A program made the position numbers and the translations under genes. A DNA stretch of 64,000 bases, taken from NCBI RefSeq assembly GCF_019977275.1, contig NZ_AP024650.1, positions 2,666,001-2,730,000 of the forward strand, given 5' to 3'. Under the pieces are notes generated by a model. It saw only the letters and a program-made list of their open reading frames with translations. It did no database searches and was not told the DNA's origin. This stretch comes from Arthrobacter sp. StoSoilB19. Lineage in GTDB: Bacteria; Actinomycetota; Actinomycetes; Actinomycetales; Micrococcaceae. This document shows positions 1 to 9,078 of the stretch, in pieces (positions within the stretch are counted from its first letter, which is position 1; each line of letters starts with the position of its first letter).

Positions 1-798
1 GGATGTGACTCCCGCCGGACCGATGTCCACCAGCCAGGCACCCTTCCGGTGGGCGGCCTCGGAGAAGGAATAGGCCAGCGGCGACCCGGAATACCTGACG
101 GAGCCGGACAGCTGTTGACGCCCGTGCAGGTGGCCCAGGGCGGTGTAGCTGAAGCCGTCGAAGAGGTCCAGCGGCACCGCGCCCACTCCGCCGATGCTGA
201 GGTCCCGTTCGCTGTCCGAACTGATGCCGCCGCTGGCGAAGGTGTGGGCCAGGATTACGGAGTGGACGGTGGCGGTAGCCGCCCGCCGGGCGATGTCCTC
301 CCGGATCAGGGCGGTGGCCGCCCGGGTTACCTCGAAATGGCTTGGCGTTTCCGCCCCCAGCTGTTCGGCGACAAGCCTGGGCTCAAGCCATGGGATGCCG
401 TACAGCGCGAGGACGGCGTCCTTTCCGGCAGCATCCGCGCCCAGCGGCAGCAGGAGCGGGTGGGCGAGGTCCTCCACCCTGGTGCGCAGGTGCACTCCCC
501 CGCGTTCCAGCAGGCGGGAGGCGAAACCCAGGCGGATGGCGGAGTCGTGGTTCCCGCTGGTAAGCACCACTTTTGCACCCGTGGCAGTCAGGCGGACCAG
601 TGCGTCATCAAGCAGGTGGACCACGTCCACGCCCGGCAGCGCCCGGTCATAGACGTCGCCGGCGATCAGGACAACGTCCACGCTGTCCCGCTGGACCGCT
701 GCCACCAGCTGGTCAACGAAGGCGCGCTGGGCGTCCAGCATGCCGACGCCGTGGAAGGAACGGCCCAGATGCCAGTCCGAGGTGTGAAGTAACCGCAT
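1..798 (-). CDS. sbcD: Exonuclease SbcCD subunit D (partial, C-terminus off window)
   Basis: Nuclease subunit of the SbcCD (Mre11-Rad50-like) complex, which trims hairpins and protein-blocked DNA ends. The 266 visible residues are the calcineurin-like phosphoesterase domain. Metal ligands are in place: D8 and H10 in SDWHLGR, D48 in AGD, the GNHD motif at 82-85, H185 in LAHTF, and H223/H225 in GHLHG. The rest of the protein, and presumably sbcC, lies beyond position 1. The ATG at 798 is preceded by TAGCTT at a 6-nt gap with no ribosome site, so the transcript is probably leaderless. The family call is firm; partner and operon cannot be seen. Confidence 0.93.
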   Translation of the reverse strand, partial: MRLLHTSDWHLGRSFHGVGMLDAQRAFVDQLVAAVQRDSVDVVLIAGDVYDRALPGVDVVHLLDDALVRLTATGAKVVLTSGNHDSAIRLGFASRLLERGGVHLRTRVEDLAHPLLLPLGADAAGKDAVLALYGIPWLEPRLVAEQLGAETPSHFEVTRAATALIREDIARRAATATVHSVILAHTFASGGISSDSERDLSIGGVGAVPLDLFDGFSYTALGHLHGRQQLSGSVRYSGSPLAYSFSEAAHRKGAWLVDIGPAGVTS

Positions 799-810
799 AT
801 CCCTAAGCTA
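799..810 (-). promoter_or_regulatory. Leaderless -10 element of sbcD
   Basis: TAGCTT (810 to 805 on the minus strand) lies 6 nt before the ATG. This fits an actinobacterial TANNNT -10 box whose start site coincides with the start codon. No convincing -35 is seen. Confidence 0.5.
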
Positions 811-829
811 TCGGCAACCACTGACACTC

Positions 830-872
830 AAGGAAAACGCCGCGGCCAGCGGCGGTCAGGACCGTTTTCCTT
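830..872 (-). terminator. Inverted repeat at the end of the aquaporin gene
   Basis: Perfect 10-bp arms (830-839 and 863-872) enclose a GC-rich inner hairpin. It overlaps the last aquaporin codons and ends just upstream of the sbcD promoter. There is no clear U-tract, so a terminator role is inferred from position only. Confidence 0.35.
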
Positions 873-1800
873 CGAAAAACTCCTGCGCCTCGTTGACGCC
901 GCCTGCGTCCTGCCGGGCGGCCGCTGCGGGCACAGCCCTGTCCGTGCCGGCACTTTCCATGGCGTCGTCGTCGGCCTCCCCGGCGTCGTCGTCGGCCTCG
1001 GCGGCGCCCTCGTCGTCATGGAGGTCCGCGCCGTCCTCAACGGATGCAGCGGACTCAGCCACTCCGGTAATGCGGAACGCCAGCCCCGCGATGGCAGCGC
1101 CGGCCAGCGGCGCGACCAGGAAGACCCACAGCTGCTCCACGGCCCAGCCGGAACTGAAGACGGCGGAGGCGACGGCGCGGGCGGGGTTGTACGGCAGGTT
1201 CCCCACCGACTGGCCCACCTGCAGCAGGGCCGCGAAGGACAGGCCGACGGCAACCGGCGCCGCGCTGCGGCTGCCGCCGGAGCGGCCGGCGGCAAGGAAG
1301 ACAGCCACGATGATCGCGGCCCCCAGCAGTTCCAGGAGCACGACGGCGGCGAGCGGGGCCTGAATGATGGAATGCTCGCCGAAGCCTGCGGTCACGGTGT
1401 CGAAGGCAGTACGGCTGTCAGGGATGCTGGGAAGGGTGCGGAGGATGCCGAACAGGGCAAGGGCGCCCACCAGGGCTCCCACCACCTGGGCGGCGGCGTA
1501 TGCGGCGGCGGCGCCGGCACGGATCCGTCCCGCCAGGAGGTGACCCAGGGTAACGGCGGGATTGAAATGGCCGCCGGAGATGTGTCCGAAGGCGAGCATT
1601 GCCGCCGTGATGGCCAGGCCGGCGGCAAGGGCCGCCGGCACCGGGCTGGACTGCGGAATGCTGAACAGCGGCACGCCCAGCCCGGCCACGGCCAGGAAGA
1701 GGCTGCCGAAGGCCTCGGCCACCAGGCGGGGCATCAGAGCGCTGGGCGCGGTGGCCGCGCCGGGCTGCAGTGCGTCGCGGTCGGGGACAGGGGTGCTCAT
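856..1800 (-). CDS. MIP family channel (aquaporin) with acidic C-terminal tail
   Basis: Inner-membrane water or small-solute channel, 314 aa. Both pore motifs are present: HFNPAVT (NPA at 80-82) and YNPARAVAS (NPA at 205-207), within about six hydrophobic segments. After the last segment the protein runs into a cytoplasmic tail (about 254-314) rich in Asp and Glu with repeated ADDDA units. That is longer than usual for aquaporins. I chose the ATG at 1800 because a GAAGG ribosome site precedes it; an upstream in-frame ATG at 1941 would add unlikely Arg/Gly-rich sequence. Water versus glycerol selectivity cannot be settled by eye. Confidence 0.85.
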   Translation of the reverse strand: MSTPVPDRDALQPGAATAPSALMPRLVAEAFGSLFLAVAGLGVPLFSIPQSSPVPAALAAGLAITAAMLAFGHISGGHFNPAVTLGHLLAGRIRAGAAAAYAAAQVVGALVGALALFGILRTLPSIPDSRTAFDTVTAGFGEHSIIQAPLAAVVLLELLGAAIIVAVFLAAGRSGGSRSAAPVAVGLSFAALLQVGQSVGNLPYNPARAVASAVFSSGWAVEQLWVFLVAPLAGAAIAGLAFRITGVAESAASVEDGADLHDDEGAAEADDDAGEADDDAMESAGTDRAVPAAAARQDAGGVNEAQEFFEGKRS

Positions 1801-2003
1801 GATGGGACCTTCGCTTCTTGGGGCCTGGGCTTTGCGTTGCAAGCGGCAGCTGCTGCCGGTTCCGGGGCTTCCACCAGCTTGCAGGGCGGCGCCGGGCAAC
1901 CCGTGCAGTATTCCAGCCCAGGCTGTGCGTTTGCTGGACACCAGCCGTGCGCAATGGCCGGCGGGACGGATAGGACCAGGCGGCGGGACCGGTTTTCGGA
2001 CGG

Positions 2004-2015
2004 TAAATTTACTTC
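2004..2015 (+). promoter_or_regulatory. Leaderless -10 element of the ADP-ribosylglycohydrolase gene
   Basis: TAAATT ends 6 nt before the ATG at 2016, and no ribosome site is present. It matches the TANNNT pattern seen at many starts in this window. Confidence 0.5.
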
Positions 2016-3101
2016 ATGAGCATCGACCGCGGAACCCCTGTGCCCACCCTCAAGTCCCGGATCCACGGTGCGCTGCTGGGCGGGGCGCTGGGGGATGCAC
2101 TGGGCTATGCGGTGGAGGCTGATTCCATCGGCGCCATCCGCCGGCGCTTCGGAGCCCGGGGCCTGACCGGGTTTGACGCTCTGTCCGGTTCCTGGCCTTT
2201 TTCCGACGACACGCAGCTGACCCTGTATACCGTGGACGGGCTGGTGGAGGCGTTGGAGTGGGCCAACGACGGGGTGGGTGCGGATGTGAACGCCTGCCTC
2301 TGGCTGGCGTACCTGCGCTGGCTGGCCAACCAGGGCGAAGACGCCGGGGCTTCAGCGCCCGCACCCCAGCCCCGCTGGATCGACGGCAACGAGGTGCTGC
2401 GGCAGCGCCGGCATCCGGAGCAGGACTGCATCACCGGGCTGGCCTCCGGCGAGATGGGCACGTCGGTCCGCCCCGTCAACCCCGAGGCCAAAGGCGCCGG
2501 CACGGTGATGCGTTCGGCGCCGTTCGGGCTGATTCCACATATTGCGCCCGACGCCGTCTACAAGCTCAGTTCCGACGCCGCCTCCCTCACGCACGGGCAC
2601 CCTTCAGCCCGCCAGAGCGCCGGAATCTTCAGTCTCCTGATCCATAAGCTCGTGTCCGGCGAGGCGCTGCGGGACGCCGCTGCCGCGGTGGCCGCGCACG
2701 CGGCCACCCTCCCGGACGTGGCGCCGGAGCTCCCGGAGAGGCTTGAGGCCGCCCTTCGTCTCGCCGACAAGGCAATCGTTGCCCCGGAGGAACTGGTCCA
2801 CGTGCTTGGCGGGGGCCGGATGGCGGAGGAGGCACTCGCCGTCGCACTGTATGCAGTCCTGGCCACGTTGCCCGCTGACGACGCGGACGCCGGGCCGGCC
2901 CGGCATTTCCGGGACGCTGTTGTTCTGGCCGTGAACCATGACGGCCCCAGCAGTACCACGGGCTCGCTGGCAGGAAACATCCTGGGCGCCTTCTATGGGG
3001 AAGACTGCCTGCCGGCGCCGTGGCTCGGGGCCCTGGAAGCGCCCGGGGTGGTCCGCGGCATGGCCGATCAGTTGGTGAAGGTCACAACCGGCGAAGGCTG
3101 A
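2016..3101 (+). CDS. ADP-ribosylglycohydrolase family protein, altered second metal motif
   Basis: Member of the DraG/ADP-ribosylglycohydrolase fold (361 aa), a family that removes ADP-ribose from proteins or small molecules using two metal ions. The N-terminal fold signature (GALLGGALGDALG) and first metal motif SDDT (63-66) are intact, as is HGHPSARQSAG. The second metal motif, normally of the form GDxDT/S, reads HDGPSSTTG (308-316). The usual paired aspartates are therefore Pro311 and Ser313, while an Asp appears at 309. It may be a variant subfamily or a catalytically weakened enzyme. Its last 20 nt overlap the convergent DUF4395 gene. Confidence 0.85.
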   Translation: MSIDRGTPVPTLKSRIHGALLGGALGDALGYAVEADSIGAIRRRFGARGLTGFDALSGSWPFSDDTQLTLYTVDGLVEALEWANDGVGADVNACLWLAYLRWLANQGEDAGASAPAPQPRWIDGNEVLRQRRHPEQDCITGLASGEMGTSVRPVNPEAKGAGTVMRSAPFGLIPHIAPDAVYKLSSDAASLTHGHPSARQSAGIFSLLIHKLVSGEALRDAAAAVAAHAATLPDVAPELPERLEAALRLADKAIVAPEELVHVLGGGRMAEEALAVALYAVLATLPADDADAGPARHFRDAVVLAVNHDGPSSTTGSLAGNILGAFYGEDCLPAPWLGALEAPGVVRGMADQLVKVTTGEG

Positions 3102-3561
3102 TGTTGTTGCAGGCCTCGCAGACGTCCTCGGGGATCAGCCCGCGGCGCTGCAGGAACCCGAAGATGGCGCACCCCAGGCAGAACCCGGCGAAGGCCTCCA
3201 GGGAGGCTGCCACCACCAGGATCCCCAGGAGTGTCCAGGCTGCGGCTGCTGCACCTGCGGCGAACAGGAGCAGCGCCGCAGTGGATACGGCAGCACCTAT
3301 CCCCTGGGCAAAGCGCTTGGGTGGCCCCGGCACAAGTTTTACCTTTCCCAGCCGCGGAGTGATGACCTTGACTGAGAGCAGCGCCAGGGGTGAAATCCGC
3401 GGGCCGAAGAGCAGACGCAGCCAGAACCCGCTGGAGATGGCCAGCAGCCCCCACCCGGAGCCCGCCAAGGCGGTGACGACGGCGAGCAGCACCACGAGCG
3501 CTGCCGTGATACGGGCGGCGTACTCGTTGACGGGATTGGGAAAAGCGAACAGGGACGCCAT
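3082..3561 (-). CDS. DUF4395 membrane protein
   Basis: Integral membrane protein of 159 aa with about four hydrophobic segments. Two CxxC pairs (C128/C131 and C148/C151) near the C-terminus are typical of DUF4395 proteins and suggest redox or metal chemistry at the membrane; the function is not established. The start at 3561 follows TAGCCT at a 6-nt gap, the leaderless arrangement seen elsewhere here. It overlaps the convergent upstream-strand gene by 20 nt. Confidence 0.8.
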   Translation of the reverse strand: MASLFAFPNPVNEYAARITAALVVLLAVVTALAGSGWGLLAISSGFWLRLLFGPRISPLALLSVKVITPRLGKVKLVPGPPKRFAQGIGAAVSTAALLLFAAGAAAAAWTLLGILVVAASLEAFAGFCLGCAIFGFLQRRGLIPEDVCEACNNISLRRL

Positions 3562-3573
3562 ATGGCAAGGCTA
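3562..3573 (-). promoter_or_regulatory. Leaderless -10 element of the DUF4395 gene
   Basis: TAGCCT (3573 to 3568, minus strand) is followed by 6 nt and the ATG at 3561. Confidence 0.45.
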
Positions 3574-3644
3574 GGAGCCTGCGGCAGGGCTGCCAAGCTG
3601 TGTTGCGCCGCATGAAGCGGGCGCGCCTTTGAGTGCCGGCCGCG

Positions 3645-4700
3645 TCAGGCGCTGACGGCAGTCGCGCGGGCGCCGTCCCAGGTTTCCCTTGGGTCGGCGT
3701 GCAGGGCGTCCCCGTTGCCCACCATCTGGAGGAACTCACCCTCGGACAGCACTTCGATGGCTTGTCCCCGCTCATGGAGCTCCAGGACGCGGCGCGCCTT
3801 GCCGGTGAGCCTGCCGGAGCGCAGGTCTGAGGCAACGAAGCCATCCCCCACCACCAGCACGGTGGTACGGCCGGTGACCCGGCTTTCCGTCCGGGCACCG
3901 CACCTGGCCGAGCGCAGCTTCGCTTCCGGACGGGCGATGGAGAGCTGCCCGGTGAATACCACCGTCTGTGCGTACAACGGATGGCCGGGCTCGGCGTCCA
4001 GGTTGGGTTCCGGGTTCAGCCCTTCCTCGGGCCAGCCGGACTGGAACCGGCGCACCAGTGCGGCACCGTTGCCGGACGCAGCAGCCATGGCCGCCACGCT
4101 TGGCTTCGACAGGTCGCCCGAGGCGGGATCGAAGGCCTGCTGGTGCGGCATGGCCAGCCCCAGGGAGAGGAAGAGTTCGGCGATGCTGTTGGCACCGTTG
4201 CGCGCGGCGATGTCGACGAGGATCCCGGCGCAGGCGCGGGCGTCCTCGGCGGCGTCGTGGTGGTTGACCAGCGGTACGCCCGCTTCCTCGGCGGCGAAGG
4301 GAAGCGAGTTGGAGACGAGCGAGTAGCAGCGCCGGGACAGCATGACGGTGCAGACGTAGTCGTAGGCGGGACCGGGCAGGCCCGATACCTCCAGCGCCGA
4401 GCGGATCACGCCCAGGTCAAAGGCGGCATTGTGGGCTGCAAGCACGTCGTCGCCGATGAACGCGCCAATCTCCGGGAACAACTCCCCAAAACGGGGCCTT
4501 CCGGCAACATCCGCAGCCGTGATGCCGTGGATCCGGACGTTGTGATGGTCAAAGTGGTCATAACCGGCCGGGGGGCGCATCAGCCAGGAGGCCTCTGCGA
4601 CGATTTCCCCGCCCCTTACCTTCGTCAGTCCCACAGAGCACGGGGAGCCGCGGAAGCCGTTGGCCGTTTCGAAGTCGATCGCCGTAAAGTCCAAACCCAC
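3645..4700 (-). CDS. DnaQ-like 3'-5' exonuclease with C-terminal BRCT domain
   Basis: Nuclease of the DEDDh superfamily (351 aa), related to DNA polymerase III epsilon. Catalytic residues are visible: D9 and E11 in AIDFET, D95 in HNAAFD, and H148/D153 in NHHDAAED. A BRCT-like module (about 244-327) starts at VVFTGQLS, as in bacterial DNA ligase. The fusion suggests a repair or DNA-end role rather than a replicase subunit. The gene starts with GTG at 4700, 7 nt after TAAGGT, so it is probably leaderless. Confidence 0.85.
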   Translation of the reverse strand: MGLDFTAIDFETANGFRGSPCSVGLTKVRGGEIVAEASWLMRPPAGYDHFDHHNVRIHGITAADVAGRPRFGELFPEIGAFIGDDVLAAHNAAFDLGVIRSALEVSGLPGPAYDYVCTVMLSRRCYSLVSNSLPFAAEEAGVPLVNHHDAAEDARACAGILVDIAARNGANSIAELFLSLGLAMPHQQAFDPASGDLSKPSVAAMAAASGNGAALVRRFQSGWPEEGLNPEPNLDAEPGHPLYAQTVVFTGQLSIARPEAKLRSARCGARTESRVTGRTTVLVVGDGFVASDLRSGRLTGKARRVLELHERGQAIEVLSEGEFLQMVGNGDALHADPRETWDGARATAVSA

Positions 4701-4713
4701 GGCCCCTACCTTA
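4701..4713 (-). promoter_or_regulatory. Leaderless -10 element of the exonuclease-BRCT gene
   Basis: TAAGGT (4713 to 4708, minus strand) is followed by 7 nt and the GTG start at 4700. Confidence 0.45.
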
Positions 4714-4741
4714 CCGCCGCAGGCCTCCCAGACCGGTCAAG

Positions 4742-4753
4742 TACCCTTGAGAG
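4742..4753 (+). promoter_or_regulatory. Leaderless -10 element of the dedA gene
   Basis: TACCCT (4742-4747) precedes the GTG at 4754 by 6 nt. GAGGTGA (4751-4757) could instead act as a ribosome site for in-frame starts at 4766 (GTG) or 4769 (ATG). Confidence 0.4.
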
Positions 4754-5563
4754 GTGAACTTTCCTGTGATGAATGACCTCGCTGTGTCCATGCTGGTGGG
4801 TGCGGGACCGGTCCAGCCAAGAATGGCTTCCTTCCTGCCCGATTGGCTGAACCCCCAGGTCTTCCTGGCCGATCCCGCGCTCGCCCCCTGGGTGGTCCTG
4901 CTGGTGTGCGGCATCGTCTTCGCCGAAACCGGGCTGCTGGTGGGGTTCTTCCTCCCCGGAGACTCCATGCTGTTCACCGCCGGCCTGCTGGTGGCCACGG
5001 ACACCATCAAGTTCAACATCTGGCTTTTGGCCCTCCTGATCGTGGTCTCGGCCATCATCGGCAACCAGACCGGCTACCTCATCGGTTCAAAGGCCGGTCC
5101 CGCCATCTTCAACAAGCCAAACTCCAAGCTCTTCAAGCGCGAGAATGTCGAAAATGCGCACGCCTTCTTTGAAAAGCACGGCGGCAAAGCACTGATCCTG
5201 GCCCGCTTCGTCCCCATCATCCGGACCTTTGTTCCTGTGATCGTCGGCGTGGCGCAAATGAGCAGGAGGAAATTCTTCCTCTACAACGTCATCGGAGCGG
5301 CACTGTGGGGCGGCGGTGTGACGCTGCTCGGTTACCTGCTGGGCGACAAAGTTCCGTGGGTCCGGGACAACCTGGACATCATCTTCATCGCCATTGTGCT
5401 GGTCTCGGTGATTCCCATCGGCATCGAGGTCCTGCGCGGCCTGTCCGCCAAGCGCCAGGCACAGGCCTACGGCACGGACGCGGTGGACGAGTTCATCGAG
5501 GAACACGAACCGGACGAGGAGCGGAAGACTCCCCGCAACAGCCACCGCGGCCGGCCGGAGTAG
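4754..5563 (+). CDS. DedA family membrane protein
   Basis: DedA/DUF368-like inner-membrane protein of 269 aa. Members act in undecaprenyl-phosphate or phospholipid translocation and in proton-dependent envelope homeostasis. The family signatures are present: FAETGLLVGFFLPGDS, GNQTGYLIG and ARFVPIIRTFVPVIVGVAQM with its conserved Arg residues. The cytoplasmic tail is charged. The start is ambiguous: GTG 4754 fits a leaderless promoter, whereas GTG 4766 or ATG 4769 would fit a GAGGTGA ribosome site. The difference is at most five residues. Confidence 0.9.
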   Translation: MNFPVMNDLAVSMLVGAGPVQPRMASFLPDWLNPQVFLADPALAPWVVLLVCGIVFAETGLLVGFFLPGDSMLFTAGLLVATDTIKFNIWLLALLIVVSAIIGNQTGYLIGSKAGPAIFNKPNSKLFKRENVENAHAFFEKHGGKALILARFVPIIRTFVPVIVGVAQMSRRKFFLYNVIGAALWGGGVTLLGYLLGDKVPWVRDNLDIIFIAIVLVSVIPIGIEVLRGLSAKRQAQAYGTDAVDEFIEEHEPDEERKTPRNSHRGRPE

Positions 5564-5604
5564 CAGCCTGCCCCCGGCCAGACTGTAAATGCCGGCCAGG
5601 CTGC

Positions 5605-5645
5605 AAAAGAAGGTGCGCATCCCGCCGGGATGCGCACCTTCTTTT
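5605..5645. terminator. Strong bidirectional terminator between dedA and rdgB
   Basis: Perfect 19-bp inverted repeat (5605-5623 with 5627-5645) around a 3-nt GCC loop. It begins with AAAA and ends with TTTT, so it gives a U-tract on either strand. It sits between two convergent genes and can serve both. Confidence 0.92.
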
Positions 5646-5693
5646 GTTGGTTGGCCGTTTTGAAGTTGGCTGGCCTGTGGGCAGGCAGGTTCC

Positions 5694-6341
5694 CTAGCGG
5701 GCCGCCTCCAGGGCCGCCACAATGGACGGCAGGAGGGCCCGGAAGGCCTTGCCGCGGTGGCTGATGGCGTTCTTTTCCTCGGCGGACAGTTCGGCACAGC
5801 TGCGGTCCTCGCCCGCCGGCTGCAGGACGGGGTCGTAGCCGAACCCGCCGCTCCCCCGGGGTTCGCGCAGCAGGATCCCCTCAAGCTGCCCGTACTCCAC
5901 CACTTCGCGCCCGGGTCCGCCTCCGTCAGCGGGCACGGCCAGCGCGGCGGCGCACACGAATGCGGCGCCACGGTGTTCGTCCGGGACGTCGGAGAGCTGG
6001 TTCAGCAGCAGTTCCAGGTTGGCGGCGTCGTCGCCGTGGCGTCCTGCCCAGCGGGCGGAGAAGATGCCCGGGGCCCCGCCCATGACGTCCACGGCCAGCC
6101 CGGAGTCGTCGGCGATGGCCACCAGGCCGGTGGCGCCGGCGACGGCGCGGGCCTTCAGCAGCGAGTTTTCGGCGAACGTCACGCCGGTTTCGGCAACGTC
6201 CGGCGCACCCGCCGCCGCCGCGTCCACCACCTGGGTGTCGACGTCGAGCCCTGGCACCTGCCCGCGCAGCAGCTCACGGAGTTCGCGGAGCTTGCCCTTG
6301 TTGTGCGTGGCGAGCACCAGCCGGGGAGCCGGGCTGCTCAC
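5694..6341 (-). CDS. rdgB: XTP/dITP diphosphatase (non-canonical purine NTP pyrophosphatase)
   Basis: House-cleaning enzyme that hydrolyses ITP, dITP and XTP to monophosphates and so keeps deaminated purines out of nucleic acids. The HAM1/RdgB family is clear from [10 protein letters not shown] (11-20), the DDSGLAVD active-site region, GIFSARW, GGFGYDP and SHRGKA. The length (215 aa) is normal. The GTG start overlaps the rph stop by 4 nt, so the two are translationally coupled. The downstream terminator lies at 5605-5645. Confidence 0.95.
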   Translation of the reverse strand: MSSPAPRLVLATHNKGKLRELRELLRGQVPGLDVDTQVVDAAAAGAPDVAETGVTFAENSLLKARAVAGATGLVAIADDSGLAVDVMGGAPGIFSARWAGRHGDDAANLELLLNQLSDVPDEHRGAAFVCAAALAVPADGGGPGREVVEYGQLEGILLREPRGSGGFGYDPVLQPAGEDRSCAELSAEEKNAISHRGKAFRALLPSIVAALEAAR

Positions 6342-7096
6342 AGGGATTCCGCCAGGGTCTCGCGCTGGATGGCAGCGAGCTGGGCGGTTCCCAGCAGGGC
6401 CAGGTCAAGGAGCTGGTCCAGTTCCGCACGGTCGAAGGGAGCGCCCTCGGCCGTGCCCTGCACCTCCACGAACTTGCCGGAGCCGGTCACCACCACGTTC
6501 ATGTCGGTTTCAGCGCGGACATCCTCGACATAGGGCAGGTCCAGCATGGGAACCCCGTCGATGATGCCCACGGACACCGCCGCGATGGTGTCGATGATGG
6601 GCTGGGCGTTCCTGCCGATGAGCTGGTTGTCGCGGGCGAACCGGATGGAGTCCGCCAGTGCCACATAGGCACCGGTGATGGCGGCCGTGCGGGTGCCGCC
6701 GTCGGCCTGCAGGACGTCGCAGTCCAGCACGATCGTGTTCTCGCCCAGGGCCTTGGTATCGATGATGGAGCGCAGCGAGCGCCCGATCAGGCGCGAAATC
6801 TCGTGGGTGCGGCCGCCGATCTTTCCTTTGACGGATTCGCGGTCGGACCTGGTGTTGGTGGCGCGCGGGAGCATGGCGTATTCCGCCGTGACCCAGCCGC
6901 GGCCCTCGCCCTTGAGCCAGCGCGGGACGCCTGGGGTCAGCGACGCCGTGCACAGGACCCTGGTGTTGCCGAACTCGATCAGTGCCGATCCCTCAGCCTG
7001 GTTGGACCATCCGCGGGTGATGCTGATGGGCCGGAGCTGGTCCGGGGCACGGCCGTCGGCGCGCACAATGGGCACTGCAGTTGCTTCAGATGTCAT
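6338..7096 (-). CDS. rph: Ribonuclease PH
   Basis: Phosphorolytic 3'-5' exoribonuclease that matures tRNA 3' ends; forms hexameric rings in the cytoplasm. The whole family length is present (252 aa), with RPISITRGW, the [18 protein letters not shown] block and the [15 protein letters not shown] phosphate-site region. It lies 51 nt downstream of the MBL hydrolase gene but also has its own TAAGCT -10 box 6 nt before the ATG. It is coupled to rdgB downstream. Confidence 0.97.
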   Translation of the reverse strand: MTSEATAVPIVRADGRAPDQLRPISITRGWSNQAEGSALIEFGNTRVLCTASLTPGVPRWLKGEGRGWVTAEYAMLPRATNTRSDRESVKGKIGGRTHEISRLIGRSLRSIIDTKALGENTIVLDCDVLQADGGTRTAAITGAYVALADSIRFARDNQLIGRNAQPIIDTIAAVSVGIIDGVPMLDLPYVEDVRAETDMNVVVTGSGKFVEVQGTAEGAPFDRAELDQLLDLALLGTAQLAAIQRETLAESL

Positions 7097-7108
7097 GCCC
7101 CTAGCTTA
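7097..7108 (-). promoter_or_regulatory. Leaderless -10 element of rph
   Basis: TAAGCT (7108 to 7103, minus strand), then 6 nt, then the ATG at 7096. Confidence 0.5.
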
Positions 7109-7147
7109 TCGAGTGCCGGTGCATGGCTTGTCGGGGCGCCGGCGCGG

Positions 7148-7945
7148 CTAGATGGTGTAGTGCACGCCCGCTACGGCAACGGCCACGTCCCCGGGGAACA
7201 CCGGGCGCGCTTCGGCCATGACCGTGGTCTGGGACGTCCATACCGGGATGTGGGTCAGCAGGAGCCGCCGGGCACCGGCCGCCGCTGCAGCCTCCCCCGC
7301 CCGCTTGCCGGTCAAGTGGACATCCTTGATGCCGGCGTCACGGCCCTCTTCGAAGGCTGCCTCGCACAGGAACAGGTCCGCGTCCTTGGCGGCTTCCTCA
7401 AGCCCCGCACAGGAGTCCGTGTCGCCGGAATAGGTCAGGACCCGGGACACCGACGTGCCGTCCTTGCCGGGCTCCACCACCTCCACCCGGAGGGCGTAGG
7501 CCTCCTCAATGGGGTGGTTGACCGCGAAGGGCGTCACGGTGAAGGGGCCCACGGTCACGGATTCGCGTTCGGTCCAGTTGGTGAAGTCGAACTCCTCATG
7601 CATGCCGGGGTCCAGGTCAAGCCCATAGGCCGTGGCCATCCTGTCCGCCGTGGCGGCGGGGCCCCACACGGGAATGCGGCCGCGCCCCCACCCGCCGGGC
7701 TTCCAGCGGATGGCAACGTGCAGCCCGCACAGGTCCATGCAGTGGTCCGGGTGCAGGTGGGTGAGGAAGATCGCGTCGATGTCCTCCAGGTCCGTGTAGC
7801 GCTGGATGGCCCCCAACGCGCCGCTGCCAAGGTCCATCACCACCTTCCACGACCGCTCACCGTCGGTGGCGGTCAGGAGGTAGCACGACGCCGGCGAGCC
7901 GGGCCCGGGGAACGAGCCCGTGCATCCCACGATGGTCAGCTTCAC
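7148..7945 (-). CDS. MBL-fold metallo-hydrolase
   Basis: Metallo-beta-lactamase-fold hydrolase of 265 aa. The metal motif THLHPDH (H63, H65, D67, H68) is intact; further ligands are the HPIEEA histidine, the GDTDSC aspartate and the HIPVW histidine near the C-terminus. Related proteins are labelled cyclic-nucleotide phosphodiesterase or RNase Z-like, but the substrate is not evident. It starts 4 nt inside murI (ATGA overlap) and is followed by rph, a conserved actinobacterial order. Confidence 0.85.
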   Translation of the reverse strand: MKLTIVGCTGSFPGPGSPASCYLLTATDGERSWKVVMDLGSGALGAIQRYTDLEDIDAIFLTHLHPDHCMDLCGLHVAIRWKPGGWGRGRIPVWGPAATADRMATAYGLDLDPGMHEEFDFTNWTERESVTVGPFTVTPFAVNHPIEEAYALRVEVVEPGKDGTSVSRVLTYSGDTDSCAGLEEAAKDADLFLCEAAFEEGRDAGIKDVHLTGKRAGEAAAAAGARRLLLTHIPVWTSQTTVMAEARPVFPGDVAVAVAGVHYTI

Positions 7946-8973
7946 AGGGCGGGTCCTCCGGAGCGGCGTGCGTCGGCCAGTCCGCCGCCCACGAAGTTGG
8001 AGATCCTGGGGCGTTCGCGCGCGCCCTGCGCGGCGGCGATCATCTCAGGGGTGATCCGCGCCAGGCTGCCCGTAGGGTACTGGGCGGCCACATGGTCCAC
8101 GTGGCGGACGGACAGCACCTCGGGGCCCAGGAACCGCCGGGCCAGCGCCTCGAACTGCCCGGCGTCGCCGGTGGCCACGAAGTGGTGCTCGGGCGGGGTG
8201 GGGGACGTGCGCTGCAGGTTGTGCGTGGCAAGGGCGCGGTACACGTCCTTGGCCGTTTCCTCGGCGCTGGAGACCAGGGTGACATCCGCGCCCATGACGT
8301 AGGAAATCACGCCCGTCAGCAGCGGGTAGTGGGTGCAGCCCAGGACCACGGTGTCCACCCCGGCCGCCTTCAACGGGGCAAGGTACTCTTCCGCGACGGC
8401 GAGCAGGGCCGGGCCGGTGGTGATCCCGGCCTCCACGTAGCTGACGAACTCCGGGCAGGCGACAGAGGTGATGTCCAGGTCGGGCGCCGCGGCGAAGGTG
8501 TCCTCATACGCGCGCGAGCCCACGGTGGCCGACGTGCCGATCACGCCCACCCTTCCGCTGCGGGTGGCGGCAACGGCGCGCCGCACCGCGGGCTGGATGA
8601 CTTCGATGACCGGGATGCCGTACTTGGCGGTGTACCGCTCCCGGGCGTCCCGGAGGACAGCGGCCGACGCCGAGTTGCAGGCGATGGTCAGCAGCTTGAC
8701 GCCGGAGTCCACGAGTTCGTCCATCACGCCCAGGGCGTTGGCCCGCACCTCCGCGATGGGGAGCGGCCCGTACGGCCCGTGCGCGGTGTCCCCCACGTAG
8801 AGGATCGACTCGTTGGGAAGCTGGTCAATGATGGAGCGGGCCACGGTGAGGCCGCCGACACCGGAATCGAAGACGCCGATGGGACGGGTTTCCGGGGCGA
8901 CGGCGGGGAACCCGCTGTCGGCGTCCGTGGGCTGTGTTTCCGCCGGTGGTTCCATGCTCGGGGCTGTAGTCAT
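7942..8973 (-). CDS. murI: Glutamate racemase
   Basis: Converts L-glutamate to D-glutamate for peptidoglycan. The two catalytic cysteines are present, C99 in TIACNSAS and C213 in [10 protein letters not shown], along with [14 protein letters not shown] and [11 protein letters not shown]. The start at 8973 gives 343 aa with a 30-residue variable N-terminus. A further upstream ATG (9015) exists, but TATCCT 9 nt before 8973 suggests a near-leaderless start there. It overlaps the downstream MBL hydrolase gene by 4 nt. Confidence 0.94.
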   Translation of the reverse strand: MTTAPSMEPPAETQPTDADSGFPAVAPETRPIGVFDSGVGGLTVARSIIDQLPNESILYVGDTAHGPYGPLPIAEVRANALGVMDELVDSGVKLLTIACNSASAAVLRDARERYTAKYGIPVIEVIQPAVRRAVAATRSGRVGVIGTSATVGSRAYEDTFAAAPDLDITSVACPEFVSYVEAGITTGPALLAVAEEYLAPLKAAGVDTVVLGCTHYPLLTGVISYVMGADVTLVSSAEETAKDVYRALATHNLQRTSPTPPEHHFVATGDAGQFEALARRFLGPEVLSVRHVDHVAAQYPTGSLARITPEMIAAAQGARERPRISNFVGGGLADARRSGGPAL

Positions 8974-8988
8974 GATTATTCGAGGATA
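8974..8988 (-). promoter_or_regulatory. Probable -10 element of murI
   Basis: TATCCT (8988 to 8983, minus strand) lies 9 nt before the ATG at 8973, giving a 5' leader of only a few nucleotides. Confidence 0.4.
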
Positions 8989-9078
8989 GGTGTTCCCGGA
9001 AGCGTCAGCCATCATCTTGTGTCCCGCGACTCATGTCTGCTGCGTCACAGCGGACGGCCTCCCCCTGGCCGCCGTGGC

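Noticed and set aside
3645..4700. DNA polymerase III epsilon subunit as the function of the exonuclease-BRCT protein
   Set aside because: Only the nuclease fold is shared; the BRCT fusion and isolated context point to repair rather than the replicase.
7148..7945. RNase Z as the identity of the MBL-fold gene
   Set aside because: The metal motif is shared by many MBL hydrolases; I see no RNase Z-specific exosite arm, so I kept the general name.
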